Shown in pieces: positions 36,824 through 45,863 of a DNA stretch of 64,000 nt. The DNA lies in NCBI RefSeq assembly GCF_012932215.1, contig NZ_CP048788.1, forward strand, positions 62,001 through 126,000, written 5' to 3'. The notes below the pieces were generated by a model that did no database searches, was not told the DNA's origin, and saw nothing but the letters and a program-made list of their open reading frames with translations. The number at the start of each line of letters is the position of its first letter. The first letter of the stretch is position 1. Origin of the DNA: Roseobacter ponti. Lineage in GTDB: Bacteria > Pseudomonadota > Alphaproteobacteria > Rhodobacterales > Rhodobacteraceae. Position numbers and translations under genes: made by a program.

Positions 36824-38056
36824 ATGACAGAGGCTTTTCGCACGCGTGCGGATGCGGCAACCGAGGCCATGCGCGCGGTTTTTCCGGCCACCCCGCTGAT
36901 GCGCAACGATCTGCTGTCGGCTAAATATGATGCGGACATCTGGCTCAAGCGGGAAGACCTGAGCCCGGTGCGCTCTTACAAACTGCGCGGCGCATTCAAT
37001 GCCATGCGCAAGGTTATCCCCGACCAGCAGATGTTCGTCTGTGCCAGTGCGGGAAACCACGCACAGGGCGTTGCTTTTATGTGCCGTCATTTTGCGGTGC
37101 GCGGCGTGGTGTTCATGCCGGTGACGACGCCCGAGCAGAAAATTATGAAAACTCGGATGTTCGGCGGTGAATATGTCGAAGTGCGGCTGGTCGGTGATTA
37201 TTTCGACCAGACCCTCGCTCAGGCCCAGGCATTCTGTGCGCAGGAGAAGGCGCATTTTCTGTCGCCCTTTGATGATGAGGATGTGATTGAGGGACAGTCC
37301 TCCGTTGCTGCCGAAATCCAGAAACAGCTCGGCCGGTTGCCCGACCGGATTGTGCTGCCTGTGGGCGGTGGTGGTCTGTCTGCGGGCACGCGCAGTTATT
37401 TCGGCGATAAGGTGTCCTATACGTTTGTCGAACCGTCGGGCGCCAAAAGCCTTGCGTCCGCCCTCGCGGAGGGCGCGCCGGTGGATGTCTCGCCGATCAA
37501 CAGTTTCGTTGACGGTGCGGCTGTCGCGAAACTGGGTGCGCGCACCTTTGAAAAGCTGAGCGATGTCGCGGCGTCAGAAGTTATCCACCTGTCCGAAGAC
37601 CGGATCTGTGGCACCATTGTCGAGATGCTCAACGTCGAAGGCATCGTGCTGGAGCCTGCCGGCGCGCTGGCGATTGAGGCACTGGGCGAGATTGCTGACC
37701 TGATCCGTGGCAAAACCGTGGTCTGTGTGGCCTCGGGCGGTAACTTTGATTTCGAACGGTTGCCCGAAGTCAAAGAGCGGGCGCAGCGCTATGCCGGGCT
37801 GAAGAAATATTTTATCCTGCGGTTGCCTCAGCGGCCCGGCGCGCTGAAGGATTTTCTGCAGACGCTTGGCCCGCACGACAACATTACCCGGTTTGAATAC
37901 ATGAAGAAATCAGCGCGGAATTTCGGGTCGGTGCTGATCGGTATCGAGACCGATCATTCCCGTAATTTTGCCGAGATGTTCCGGCGTATTGAGGACGCCG
38001 GGTTTACCTATACTGACATCACAAATGACGAAACGCTTGCGCAGTTCGTGATCTGA
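36824..38056 (+). CDS. ilvA: Threonine dehydratase (threonine ammonia-lyase), biosynthetic
   Basis: PLP enzyme converting threonine to 2-oxobutanoate, the first step toward isoleucine. The 410-residue product has the PLP lysine in [11 protein letters not shown] (K53), [12 protein letters not shown], the phosphate loop [10 protein letters not shown] and a single C-terminal ACT-like regulatory domain (about residues 330-410, starting [16 protein letters not shown]). The shorter, one-ACT form is typical of this lineage. TGAGGA lies before the ATG. An SDR gene follows 3 nt after its stop. Confidence 0.93.
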   Translation: MTEAFRTRADAATEAMRAVFPATPLMRNDLLSAKYDADIWLKREDLSPVRSYKLRGAFNAMRKVIPDQQMFVCASAGNHAQGVAFMCRHFAVRGVVFMPVTTPEQKIMKTRMFGGEYVEVRLVGDYFDQTLAQAQAFCAQEKAHFLSPFDDEDVIEGQSSVAAEIQKQLGRLPDRIVLPVGGGGLSAGTRSYFGDKVSYTFVEPSGAKSLASALAEGAPVDVSPINSFVDGAAVAKLGARTFEKLSDVAASEVIHLSEDRICGTIVEMLNVEGIVLEPAGALAIEALGEIADLIRGKTVVCVASGGNFDFERLPEVKERAQRYAGLKKYFILRLPQRPGALKDFLQTLGPHDNITRFEYMKKSARNFGSVLIGIETDHSRNFAEMFRRIEDAGFTYTDITNDETLAQFVI

Positions 38057-38059
38057 CCG

Positions 38060-38872
38060 ATGGAGCCGGGCGGTAAAATCGCGGTGATCACGGGTGGTGC
38101 CAGCGGCATCGGAGCGGCGCTTGCTGCGCAGATGATCGCCCGGGGGGCACGGGTGACGATTGCTGATCTGGACGAGGGTGCGGTGCAGACACGGGCGGCG
38201 GCGCTGGGCTGCGCGGGCTGTGTCTGTGACGTGCGATCCGAGGCGGATATCGTCGCGCTGATTGACGCAGTACGCGAGGAGCAGGGCGAGGTTGATATTT
38301 TCGTCTCTAACGCTGGCCTTTTTGAGCCTCAGCCCGGACATGCGGCATCGGCGCCTGATGCCGTCTGGCAGCAGAACTGGGCGGTTCATGTGATGGCGCA
38401 TGTTTACGCAGCCCGCGCCCTGCTGCCCGGGATGATCGAACGGGGATCGGGGTATTTTGTGAACATCGCGTCGGCTGCCGGTCTGCTCAATCAGGTCGGT
38501 AACGCGGCCTATTCCGCAAGCAAACACGCCGCCGTCAGTTTTGCCGAATCGCTCGCCATCAGCCACGGTGATCAGGGCATCGGGGTTTCGGTTGTCTGTC
38601 CGCAATATGTGGCGACGCCACTCATCGGGCTTGATGATGCCGACGCCGGGGCGCACGCATCCCTGCTGACAGCCGCAGAAGTGGCGGAGGTAATTCTGGA
38701 CGCCGTCCTGGCGGAGCGGTTTATGGTGCTGCCCCATGGCGAAGTGGCTGCGTTTTTTGCTAAGCGCGCAGCGGACCCTGAGAGATGGATTGCTGGCATG
38801 CGCCTTTTTAATGCCCGCGCCGAGGCGCTTAAGACCGGCGGCGATCTTCCGGCTTATTACAGTTTGCTCTGA
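38060..38872 (+). CDS. Short-chain dehydrogenase/reductase
   Basis: 270-residue SDR oxidoreductase. It has the cofactor motif TGGASGIG (residues 11-18), an Asp after strand 2 (ADLDEGA) that points to NAD(H) preference, NAG in the fourth strand (VSNAGLF), the catalytic Ser in NIASAAG (about 138) and YSASKHA (Tyr-x-x-x-Lys, about 152-156). Substrate unknown. Only 3 nt after ilvA, so probably co-transcribed, but a role in isoleucine metabolism is not implied by sequence. Its last 16 nt overlap the convergent Hpt gene. Confidence 0.88.
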   Translation: MEPGGKIAVITGGASGIGAALAAQMIARGARVTIADLDEGAVQTRAAALGCAGCVCDVRSEADIVALIDAVREEQGEVDIFVSNAGLFEPQPGHAASAPDAVWQQNWAVHVMAHVYAARALLPGMIERGSGYFVNIASAAGLLNQVGNAAYSASKHAAVSFAESLAISHGDQGIGVSVVCPQYVATPLIGLDDADAGAHASLLTAAEVAEVILDAVLAERFMVLPHGEVAAFFAKRAADPERWIAGMRLFNARAEALKTGGDLPAYYSLL

Positions 38873-39192
38873 TCCGAGGTGCGCTCGGCGACTTCGTTCA
38901 GAAAGTAAGCGCGCGACTGCTGGTAACAGGCGACAAGCCCTGGCACATCAACAGTGTCTGATCCAGCAACCTTACTCTCACCGTCCCGGCACAGCTCAGA
39001 AAACTTACGAAAGCCCAGATTGAGCGCGCTGCCCTTGAGGAAATGCAGACGTTCAGCAAGAGTTTCGCGCGGGCTGCCCGGGAGCCCGTCGATTTCTCCG
39101 TCGACTTCCTCGAGGAATAATTCGATCACCTCATCAAAGTCTTCTGCGCCTACCTCGCTTTGAAGCGCGCAGACACGGTCCCAGTCAATCAT
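38857..39192 (-). CDS. Hpt (histidine phosphotransfer) domain protein
   Basis: 111-residue single-domain protein. The signature LHFLKGSALNLGFRKF holds the phospho-accepting histidine (about residue 50) within a four-helix bundle; conserved Lys and Gly follow it as in Hpt domains. It would shuttle phosphoryl groups between a hybrid histidine kinase and a response regulator. No kinase is nearby, but the divergent neighbour 147 nt away encodes a receiver-PP2C protein, a natural partner. GAGGAG lies before its ATG. Confidence 0.85.
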   Translation of the reverse strand: MIDWDRVCALQSEVGAEDFDEVIELFLEEVDGEIDGLPGSPRETLAERLHFLKGSALNLGFRKFSELCRDGESKVAGSDTVDVPGLVACYQQSRAYFLNEVAERTSDQSKL

Positions 39193-39339
39193 CCTGCGCT
39201 CCTCGTCCGCCGGTGCAAGAATGACCGCAAAGTCCTAAAAGAGCGTTAGCGCCTGACCAGCATCCCGTTTCCGTAAACCTTCACCCATCCTTAAGGGTAA
39301 GACGCGTATGAGGGGAGGGTTGCAAAAACCCGAATTGAA

Positions 39340-40629
39340 ATGTCCCTGACGACGACCCGAAATAACAAAGACTACACGCCGGCGGGCACTGCCGATGCCC
39401 GTCTTGTGCTGGTTGTTGATGACAGCAAACTGCAGCGGCGCATTCTGAGCAGCTCGCTGACCCGCTGGGGATACGAGGTGATGGAGGCAGAAAGCGGGAT
39501 GCGCGCGCTGGAGCTTTGTCGCGAAAGGCCGCCCGAACTGGTGCTGAGCGACTGGGTCATGCCTGGCATGACGGGCATCGAATTCTGCCAGAAATTCCGC
39601 GAGATGACTGACGAGAATTACGGATACTTCATTCTGCTGACGTCCAAGAGCGACAAAAACGAAGTGGCACAGGGACTGGACGCGGGAGCCGATGATTTTC
39701 TCACCAAGCCGGTGGATGGCAATGAGCTTCGCGCACGCATGACCGCAGGGGAACGCATCCTCGAGATGCAGCGGGAACTCACAGCGAAAAATCAGGTGAT
39801 CACCGAAACGCTCGATGAGCTGCAACGCGTTTACGATTCGCTTGACCGTGATCTGATTGAGGCGAAAAAGCTTCAGCAGTCTCTGGTTAAAGAGCGGCAG
39901 AAATCATTTCCCGGCGCTGAGCTTTCCCTGTTGCTGCGCTCCAGCGGTCATGTTGGCGGCGACCTCGTCGGCTATTATCCGGCTGCACCCGGGCATCTTG
40001 GTCTCTTTGCCATCGACGTTTCGGGGCATGGTATCAGCTCGGCACTGATGACAGCCCGGCTGGCCGGATATCTGTCGGCAAGCGCGCCGGACCAGAATGT
40101 CGCCCTGCAAAAGCAAAGCGACGGCTCCTACATCTCGCGCGCGCCCGCCGAGGCGATCGAAAAGCTTAACGAACTGGTGCTCGATGAGATGGAGACCGAG
40201 CATTATTTCACGCTGCTGCTGGCGGATATCGATCTGGCCACCGGTCATGTTGTGCTGGGCCAGGCCGGGCATCCGCATCCGGTGATACAGCGCGCGGACG
40301 GTACGATCTGGCAGGACGGCACCGGCGGGTTTCCGGTCGGGCTGATGTCGGGCGTGACCTTTTCGCAGTTTGAACTTGCGCTGGACCCCGGCGACCGGCT
40401 TCTGATCCTGTCGGACGGGGTCACGGAATGTCCGGGCCGGGGCGACGAAATGCTGGGCGAATCCGGGCTTACCCGAATGTTGCAGGGCATGCCGGAGGTT
40501 CGCGGACCCGATCTCTTCCGTGTTCTGATAGAAGAGCTGACGGTGTTTGCCGGCAATTCGGAATTTCCCGATGATGTGTCCGGGATCCTGATCGAATTCA
40601 GCGGCCCTGACGGGAAAAATACCGGCTGA
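39340..40629 (+). CDS. Response regulator with PP2C/SpoIIE-type phosphatase output
   Basis: 429-residue protein: receiver domain (residues 20-140; acidic pocket VVDDSK, phospho-Asp 71 in LSDWVMPGMTG, Lys in DFLTKPVDG), a coiled-coil linker (about 140-190) and a SpoIIE/RsbU-like PP2C phosphatase (about 195-425; GGDLVGYY, AIDVSGHGISSALMTA, GQAGHPHPV, LLILSDGVTE, DDVSGILIEF), with the metal-binding aspartates visible. Such proteins dephosphorylate anti-anti-sigma factors. The layout resembles Pseudomonas HsbR but lacks its C-terminal kinase domain. Divergent from the Hpt gene; the end overlaps the convergent Nudix gene by 32 nt. No strong ribosome-binding site is seen. Confidence 0.9.
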   Translation: MSLTTTRNNKDYTPAGTADARLVLVVDDSKLQRRILSSSLTRWGYEVMEAESGMRALELCRERPPELVLSDWVMPGMTGIEFCQKFREMTDENYGYFILLTSKSDKNEVAQGLDAGADDFLTKPVDGNELRARMTAGERILEMQRELTAKNQVITETLDELQRVYDSLDRDLIEAKKLQQSLVKERQKSFPGAELSLLLRSSGHVGGDLVGYYPAAPGHLGLFAIDVSGHGISSALMTARLAGYLSASAPDQNVALQKQSDGSYISRAPAEAIEKLNELVLDEMETEHYFTLLLADIDLATGHVVLGQAGHPHPVIQRADGTIWQDGTGGFPVGLMSGVTFSQFELALDPGDRLLILSDGVTECPGRGDEMLGESGLTRMLQGMPEVRGPDLFRVLIEELTVFAGNSEFPDDVSGILIEFSGPDGKNTG

Positions 40630-41047
40630 CGAACAACCGGTCGCCGTCGTTGCCCAAAGCCACGGTGGCCTCGTCAGGGGACAGGACAAGCGACACATGA
40701 TCGGGTTCGGAAGGCTCACGCACCTGATAAACAGGCCGCGCGACGTAAACATGGCAGATTTTTTCCGCCCAGAGATCGTACTCCGGCATATAGGCAAACC
40801 GCCGGAATGCTCCCAGCCTGCGCGGAGCGGCAATCCGCCAGCCGGTCTCTTCCATCACTTCGCGGTGCAGCGCCCGGGGTGCACTTTCGCCCGGATCGAT
40901 TCCGCCACCGGGAAGCTGCATGTCCGGCGTCTCACCCAGTTGGCACGTCAGCAGGAGCCGCCCGCCCAGAGGCAGCACCGCGTAAGCGCCTGGTCGCATG
41001 ACGTACTTCTGCTCTGCACCAGGCGCATGGCCGACCCGTCTGATCAT
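40598..41047 (-). CDS. Nudix hydrolase
   Basis: 149-residue Nudix family hydrolase. The Nudix box is GGGIDPGESAPRALHREVMEETGWRI, with core motifs GIDPGES and REVMEETGW at about residues 35-60. The substrate is unknown: the box and the 'PGAYAVLP' start are shared by many clades. The ATG at 41047 is preferred, with AGAGGG 9 nt upstream; the ATG at 41068 lacks a signal. It is divergent from hslO and shares 32 nt with the convergent receiver-PP2C gene. Confidence 0.82.
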   Translation of the reverse strand: MIRRVGHAPGAEQKYVMRPGAYAVLPLGGRLLLTCQLGETPDMQLPGGGIDPGESAPRALHREVMEETGWRIAAPRRLGAFRRFAYMPEYDLWAEKICHVYVARPVYQVREPSEPDHVSLVLSPDEATVALGNDGDRLFVSRYFSRQGR

Positions 41048-41128
41048 ACTGGCTGACCCTCTTTCCATTCGGGTTGTGACGCTTATATGGACGCGGTATG
41101 CCAACTGCCTGGCAATAAGGAAACCCCG

Positions 41129-42118
41129 ATGACACACGGACAGCAGATCGCGTGGGACGACACGGTCCTGCCATTTCAACTTGATGCCAGTGATATCCGT
41201 GGCCGTGTTGCACGGCTGGACGGTGCGCTGAACGGTATCCTGAAACAGCATAACTACCCGCCTCAGGTCGAAGCGCTGGTGGCGGAGATGGCATTGCTGA
41301 CCGCGCTGATCGGGCAGACCATCAAGCTGCGCTGGAAACTCCAGCTGCAGGTGCAGTCCAAGGGTGCCGTCCGCATGATCGCCACGGACTATTATGGTCC
41401 GGAAAAAGAGGGCAGTCCGGCCCGTATCAGAGCCTATGCAAGCTATGATGCCGACCGTCTGACCGATGAGGCCCCCTTTGATCAGGTGGGTGAGGGATAT
41501 TTTGCCATCATGATTGATCAGGGCAAGGGCATGACCCCCTATCAGGGGATTACCCCGCTCGCGGGCGGGTCGCTGGCGGCCTGTGCCGAAGCTTATTTTG
41601 CGCAGTCCGAACAGCTGCCGACGCGGTTTTCGCTGAGCTACGGGCAATCCACAGAGCCCGGCGTCGCCGAGCACTGGCGTGCCGGTGGTGTGATGCTGCA
41701 GCACATGCCCAAAGCCTCGCCCTTTGTCGCGCGCGGTGAAGGCAGCGGCGAGGTTCTGACAGCCGGCGATATCGTGCATGGCGATGAGGCCGAAAACTGG
41801 GGCCGGGTGAACATCCTGCTTGATACCGTCGAGGAGATGGAGCTGATCGGTCCGGCGCTGCCGCCCAATGACCTGCTCATGCGTCTCTTTCACGAGGAAC
41901 AGCCGCGGGTATTCGATACGCAGACGGTGCGCTTTGGCTGCACCTGCTCTGAGGATCGCGTGCGTCAGAGCCTGTCGATCTATTCTTCGGCGGACATCGA
42001 AACGATGACCACAGATGCGGGGCGCGTAACGGCTGACTGTCAGTTCTGCGGCGCGCATTACGATCTCGATCCGGCAACCGTCGGATTTGAGGCGGAAAAG
42101 AGCGACGATGACACCTGA
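41129..42118 (+). CDS. hslO: Hsp33, redox-regulated chaperonin
   Basis: Holding chaperone activated by oxidation and unfolding. The 329-residue product has the Hsp33 N-terminal substrate-binding domain and the C-terminal zinc-binding redox switch: CTC (about residues 271-273) and CQFC (about 305-308), giving the CxC...CxxC set, followed by the AHYDLDP tail. The ATG at 41129 is preferred over 41087: AAGGAAA lies about 7 nt upstream. Overlaps the following CoA pyrophosphatase gene by 11 nt; the pair with cca is a common alphaproteobacterial cluster. Confidence 0.94.
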   Translation: MTHGQQIAWDDTVLPFQLDASDIRGRVARLDGALNGILKQHNYPPQVEALVAEMALLTALIGQTIKLRWKLQLQVQSKGAVRMIATDYYGPEKEGSPARIRAYASYDADRLTDEAPFDQVGEGYFAIMIDQGKGMTPYQGITPLAGGSLAACAEAYFAQSEQLPTRFSLSYGQSTEPGVAEHWRAGGVMLQHMPKASPFVARGEGSGEVLTAGDIVHGDEAENWGRVNILLDTVEEMELIGPALPPNDLLMRLFHEEQPRVFDTQTVRFGCTCSEDRVRQSLSIYSSADIETMTTDAGRVTADCQFCGAHYDLDPATVGFEAEKSDDDT

Positions 42119-42704
42119 AACGGATGCGATCCGGGCGGCCCTTTCCCGCCCGGGCCGCGCGTCATCCGATTTTGATCTGAACCCGGGCTCCGTGCTGCCA
42201 GAGGGGCGCAGGCTGCGACCGGCCGGCGTGCTGGCGCCGGTAATGGTCGAAAACGGTAATCTGCGACTGTTGCTGACCAAACGATCCTCCGCACTGAAGC
42301 ATCACCCGGGACAGATAGCCTTTCCCGGCGGCAGCCAGGATCCCGCCGATGCCGACGTCACGGCCGCGGCGCTGCGCGAAGCACACGAAGAGATCGGGCT
42401 GCCGCCGGACCACGTCGAGGTGCTTGGTCATCTGCCCCCGCATGAGACGGTGACGGGCTTTCTTGTGACGCCGGTGATTGGTCTGGTGCGCAATTCATTC
42501 GAGATCAGGCCTGAGCCCGGCGAAGTCGAGGAAGTTTTCTCTGTCCCGCTCGCCCATGTGCTGGACGCGCGCAATTTTGTCATCGAAGGCCGGATCTGGC
42601 GCGGCACACGTCGGTCTTATTATGCGGTCCCCTACGGGCCCTATTACATCTGGGGCGCAACTGCGCGTATGTTGCGGGCATGGACCGAGCAGATGAAACC
42701 CTGA
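42108..42704 (+). CDS. CoA pyrophosphatase-type Nudix hydrolase
   Basis: 198-residue Nudix enzyme. LTKRSSALKHHPGQIAFPGG precedes the box GGSQDPADADVTAA...REAHEEIGLP; the 'LLTxRs..L..H.GQ.aFPGG' lead-in is the clade marker of CoA pyrophosphatases (NudL/YeaB), which cleave CoA to 4'-phosphopantetheine and 3',5'-ADP. The ATG at 42108 lies 11 nt inside hslO; the TTG at 42087 is an unlikely alternative. It overlaps the cca gene by 25 nt. Role assigned from the family motif, not tested. Confidence 0.88.
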   Translation: MTPETDAIRAALSRPGRASSDFDLNPGSVLPEGRRLRPAGVLAPVMVENGNLRLLLTKRSSALKHHPGQIAFPGGSQDPADADVTAAALREAHEEIGLPPDHVEVLGHLPPHETVTGFLVTPVIGLVRNSFEIRPEPGEVEEVFSVPLAHVLDARNFVIEGRIWRGTRRSYYAVPYGPYYIWGATARMLRAWTEQMKP

Positions 42705-43858
42705 TCCCTCCTGGCACGGCCTGGCTGCACGACCCCGCGACGCGGGCGGTGTGCGACGCCATCACTGCAGAGGGGGCTTCGATTTACTTCGTCGGCGGCG
42801 CCGTGCGGGATGCTCTGCTGGGCGTCCCCGGTGCTGATGTTGATCTTTCCACGGATGTGCTGCCGGAGGAGACAGAACGCCTGGCGAAAGCGGCTGGTCT
42901 CAGGACCGTACCGACAGGGATTGAGCATGGCACGGTAACCGTCATTTCGCAGGGACGTGGATTTGAGGTCACGACATTCCGGCGCGATGTGCAAACCGAT
43001 GGCAGGCGCGCGGTGGTGTCTTTTTCGCGTGATATTCAGGACGATGCCAGGCGACGGGATTTTACGCTGAACGCGCTTTATGCGACACCTGATGGCGGGC
43101 TCGTCGATCCGCTGGGTGGCCTTGAAGACTGCCTCGCGCGGCGCATCCGTTTCATCGAGGACGCAGATAAACGCATTCGTGAGGATTTTCTGCGCATCCT
43201 GCGGTATTTCCGGTTTCATGCCTGGTACGCGAATCCTGCGGAAGGGTTTGACACCGACGCGATGGATGCAATTGCACGCAATACCGCCGGGTTAGAGACA
43301 CTTTCTGCTGAACGGACCGGAGCGGAGATGCGACGCCTGCTGGCGGCTCCTGATCCTGCGCCGGCGATTGCTGCAATGCGTCAGACCGGTGCCCTGCTGC
43401 AGGTTCTGCCTGAGGCGGATGACCGGTTCCTCGCCCCGCTTGTGCATCTTGAAACGCTGACCGGGCAGGCACCCGACGCAATCCGCAGACTTGCGGTTCT
43501 GGGCGGCGAGAACCCCGCAGACCGTCTGCGGCTCAGCCGCAAAGATGCGCGTGAACTTGCTCAGATCAACCGCGCGCTTGCTGAGGGAACACCCCTGACG
43601 GAACTGGCCTGGCGCGAGAACGTGGCGCTGGCCGTTTCGGTGATGCTGCTGCTGCACGCTATGAGCGGGACGCCCCCTGATCCGGGCATTCTCCCAACGC
43701 TGGAGCGCGCGGCGGAGGCTGTCTTTCCGGTGACCGCCGCCGACCTGATGCCGGCCTGCAAGGGCGCGGCGCTGGGCGCACGGCTCAAAGCGCTGGAAGC
43801 GCGCTGGATTGCCTCCGGTTTCAGCCTCAGCCGTGAAGATTTGATGACAGGGGAATGA
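42680..43858 (+). CDS. cca: CCA tRNA nucleotidyltransferase / poly(A) polymerase family
   Basis: Class II nucleotidyltransferase that adds or repairs the 3' CCA of tRNA. The 392-residue product has FVGGAVRDALLG (residues 38-48), the catalytic DVDLST (53-58), RRDFTLNALY, and the template-site region DLRIRE-like EDFLRILRYFRFHAWY, with a helical C-terminal body. The ATG at 42680 sits inside the preceding Nudix gene, so coupling is likely. A poly(A) polymerase role cannot be excluded by eye, but gene length and context favour CCA addition. Last gene of the hslO-nudix-cca group. Confidence 0.9.
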   Translation: MDRADETLIPPGTAWLHDPATRAVCDAITAEGASIYFVGGAVRDALLGVPGADVDLSTDVLPEETERLAKAAGLRTVPTGIEHGTVTVISQGRGFEVTTFRRDVQTDGRRAVVSFSRDIQDDARRRDFTLNALYATPDGGLVDPLGGLEDCLARRIRFIEDADKRIREDFLRILRYFRFHAWYANPAEGFDTDAMDAIARNTAGLETLSAERTGAEMRRLLAAPDPAPAIAAMRQTGALLQVLPEADDRFLAPLVHLETLTGQAPDAIRRLAVLGGENPADRLRLSRKDARELAQINRALAEGTPLTELAWRENVALAVSVMLLLHAMSGTPPDPGILPTLERAAEAVFPVTAADLMPACKGAALGARLKALEARWIASGFSLSREDLMTGE

Positions 43859-43863
43859 GCGCC

Positions 43864-43900
43864 TCGACAAAGCGGCACATTTATTGCTAGAATGGCAATA
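43864..43900 (+). promoter_or_regulatory. Promoter with operator-like inverted repeat ahead of the ABC exporter pair
   Basis: TCGACA (43864-43869, 5/6 match to -35), 18 nt, then TAGAAT (43888-43893, 5/6 match to -10). The -10 is within the spacer of a perfect inverted repeat TATTGC / GCAATA (43882-43887 and 43895-43900), so a dimeric repressor bound there would block polymerase. The transcript would have a leader of about 125 nt before the first exporter gene. Confidence 0.45.
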
Positions 43901-44024
43901 TCAGAGTGGAGGAATACGAAGTGTATCGCGGGATCTGGAACAGCTGAGGCTGGCATAACCCTTTCCGTCAGGCCCGTCCCCGGTGCCTGAGCACTTTTCG
44001 ATATTCTGTACCAAGGCTCCTGAT

Positions 44025-45863
44025 ATGTTCCGCTATTTTGAAAGACTCGTTGACCCCTACGTCGCGTATTCCGAAACCAATGAGCCGCCGCAAAAGCTCT
44101 GGCCGTTCATGCGCGACTATGCGCAACCCTTCCGCCGTGTGTTCATTCTCGCCGCGATCATGTCGGTCATCGTGGCCGGTATCGAGGTCGGTCTGATCTA
44201 TTACATGGGTCGTGTCGTGGACCTGCTCAGTGGTGATCCGGCGCTGGTCTGGGAAACCTATGGCACTGAGCTTATTCTCGTTGCGCTCTTTATCCTCTTT
44301 GTCCGTCCGGTGCTGCAGGCCGCGGATGCGATGCTGCTCAATAACACCATCCTGCCCAATTTCGGCACGCTGATCCGCTGGCGGGCGCACCGGCATGTGC
44401 TGCGCCAGTCGGTGGGCTGGTTTGAGAACGATTTCGCCGGACGCATCGCCAACCGCATCATGCAGACACCGCCCGCCGCCGGTGAAGTGGTGTTTCAGGT
44501 CTTTGATGCGATCTCCTTTTCGCTGGCCTATATGCTTGGGGCCGCGATTCTGCTCAGCACGGCAGATCCGCGGTTGCTGTTGCCGCTGCTGGTCTGGTTT
44601 GCGCTTTATGGTCTGCTGGTGCACTGGACGGTGCGCCGGGTCAGCCCCGCGTCGCAGGCCTCGTCGAATGCACGCTCGATGGTCACGGGCCGCGTGGTCG
44701 ACGCCTATACCAACATCCATTCGGTCAAAATGTTCGCGCATCACGATCAGGAAGTGGATTACGCCCGCGAAGCAATTGAGCATGCCCGCGACACGTTCCA
44801 GAAAGAAATGCGCATCTACACGATCATGGACGCGACGCTTGTGGCGCTGAACGGGATCCTGATCGTGAGTGTTGTCGGCTGGGCCATCGCACTCTGGGTA
44901 CAGGGCGAGGCGAGTGTGGGTGTCGTGGCGGCGGCCACCGCGCTGACGCTGCGGCTCAATGCGATGACCGGCTGGATCATGTGGGCGCTGACCACGTTTT
45001 TCCGCGAACTCGGCGTTGTTGCCGAAGGGATGGAGACCATCGCACAGCCGCTTGAGCTGGTGGATGAGGCAGAAGCCAGACCGCTTCACCTGACCAGTGG
45101 TGAGATCGTGCTGAAGGATCTCAGCCATCATTACGGGCGGGACACAGGCGGGCTGGATGGTGTGAATCTGACCATCCGTCGCGGTGAAAAGATCGGCCTC
45201 GTCGGCCGTTCAGGTGCCGGTAAATCGACCCTCGTAAAGCTGCTTTTGCGGTTTTACGACGTGGAACGCGGAGCGATTCTGATCGACGGCCAGGACATCA
45301 GCAAGGTGACCCAGGACAGTCTGCGCCGCGCCATCGGCATGGTGCAGCAGGACAGCTCACTGATGCACCGGTCGGTGCGCGACAATCTGCTTTATGGGCG
45401 GGACGACGCTACCGAAGAGGAGATGATCGCTGCTGCCCGTCAGGCCCAGGCGCATGATTTCATCCTCGATCTGCAGGATCCGGAGGGCCGAAAGGGTTAT
45501 GACGCGCAGGTTGGTGAACGTGGCGTGAAGCTCTCGGGCGGACAACGCCAGCGGGTGACACTCGCACGGGTGATCCTGAAAAACGCGCCAATCCTGCTGC
45601 TGGATGAGGCGACAAGTGCACTCGACAGCGAGGTTGAGGCGGCCATTCAGGATACGCTTTACGGCATGATGGAGGGCAAAACCGTGATCGCCATCGCGCA
45701 CCGGCTCTCCACGATTGCGCAGATGGACCGTATCCTGGTGCTGGATCAGGGCCGGATCGTTGAAGACGGCACACACGACGCGCTTTTGGCCGCTGGCGGG
45801 CTATATGCAGATTTCTGGACCCGGCAATCGGGTGGATTTCTGACCATAGAAGGTGACGCGTGA
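44025..45863 (+). CDS. ABC exporter half-transporter (membrane + ATPase), first of a pair
   Basis: 612-residue half-transporter of the MsbA/multidrug exporter type: an N-terminal membrane domain of six helices (about 30-330) and a nucleotide-binding domain with Walker A GRSGAGKST (about 395-403), signature LSGGQRQR (about 503) and Walker B ILLLDEATSALD (about 523). The ATG at 44025 gives the typical MFRYFERLVDPY start; AAGG lies about 10 nt upstream, and the GTG at 43983 is less likely. The stop overlaps the next start (GTGA), so this is probably one half of a heterodimer. Substrate unknown; lipid or drug export is a family-level guess. Confidence 0.9.
   Translation: MFRYFERLVDPYVAYSETNEPPQKLWPFMRDYAQPFRRVFILAAIMSVIVAGIEVGLIYYMGRVVDLLSGDPALVWETYGTELILVALFILFVRPVLQAADAMLLNNTILPNFGTLIRWRAHRHVLRQSVGWFENDFAGRIANRIMQTPPAAGEVVFQVFDAISFSLAYMLGAAILLSTADPRLLLPLLVWFALYGLLVHWTVRRVSPASQASSNARSMVTGRVVDAYTNIHSVKMFAHHDQEVDYAREAIEHARDTFQKEMRIYTIMDATLVALNGILIVSVVGWAIALWVQGEASVGVVAAATALTLRLNAMTGWIMWALTTFFRELGVVAEGMETIAQPLELVDEAEARPLHLTSGEIVLKDLSHHYGRDTGGLDGVNLTIRRGEKIGLVGRSGAGKSTLVKLLLRFYDVERGAILIDGQDISKVTQDSLRRAIGMVQQDSSLMHRSVRDNLLYGRDDATEEEMIAAARQAQAHDFILDLQDPEGRKGYDAQVGERGVKLSGGQRQRVTLARVILKNAPILLLDEATSALDSEVEAAIQDTLYGMMEGKTVIAIAHRLSTIAQMDRILVLDQGRIVEDGTHDALLAAGGLYADFWTRQSGGFLTIEGDA

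Noticed and set aside
43921-43947. Eight-residue mini-frame (GTG to TGA) with GGAGG upstream, before the ABC exporters
   Set aside because: Possible leader peptide, but too short to judge and without a codon bias or attenuator hairpin to support it.
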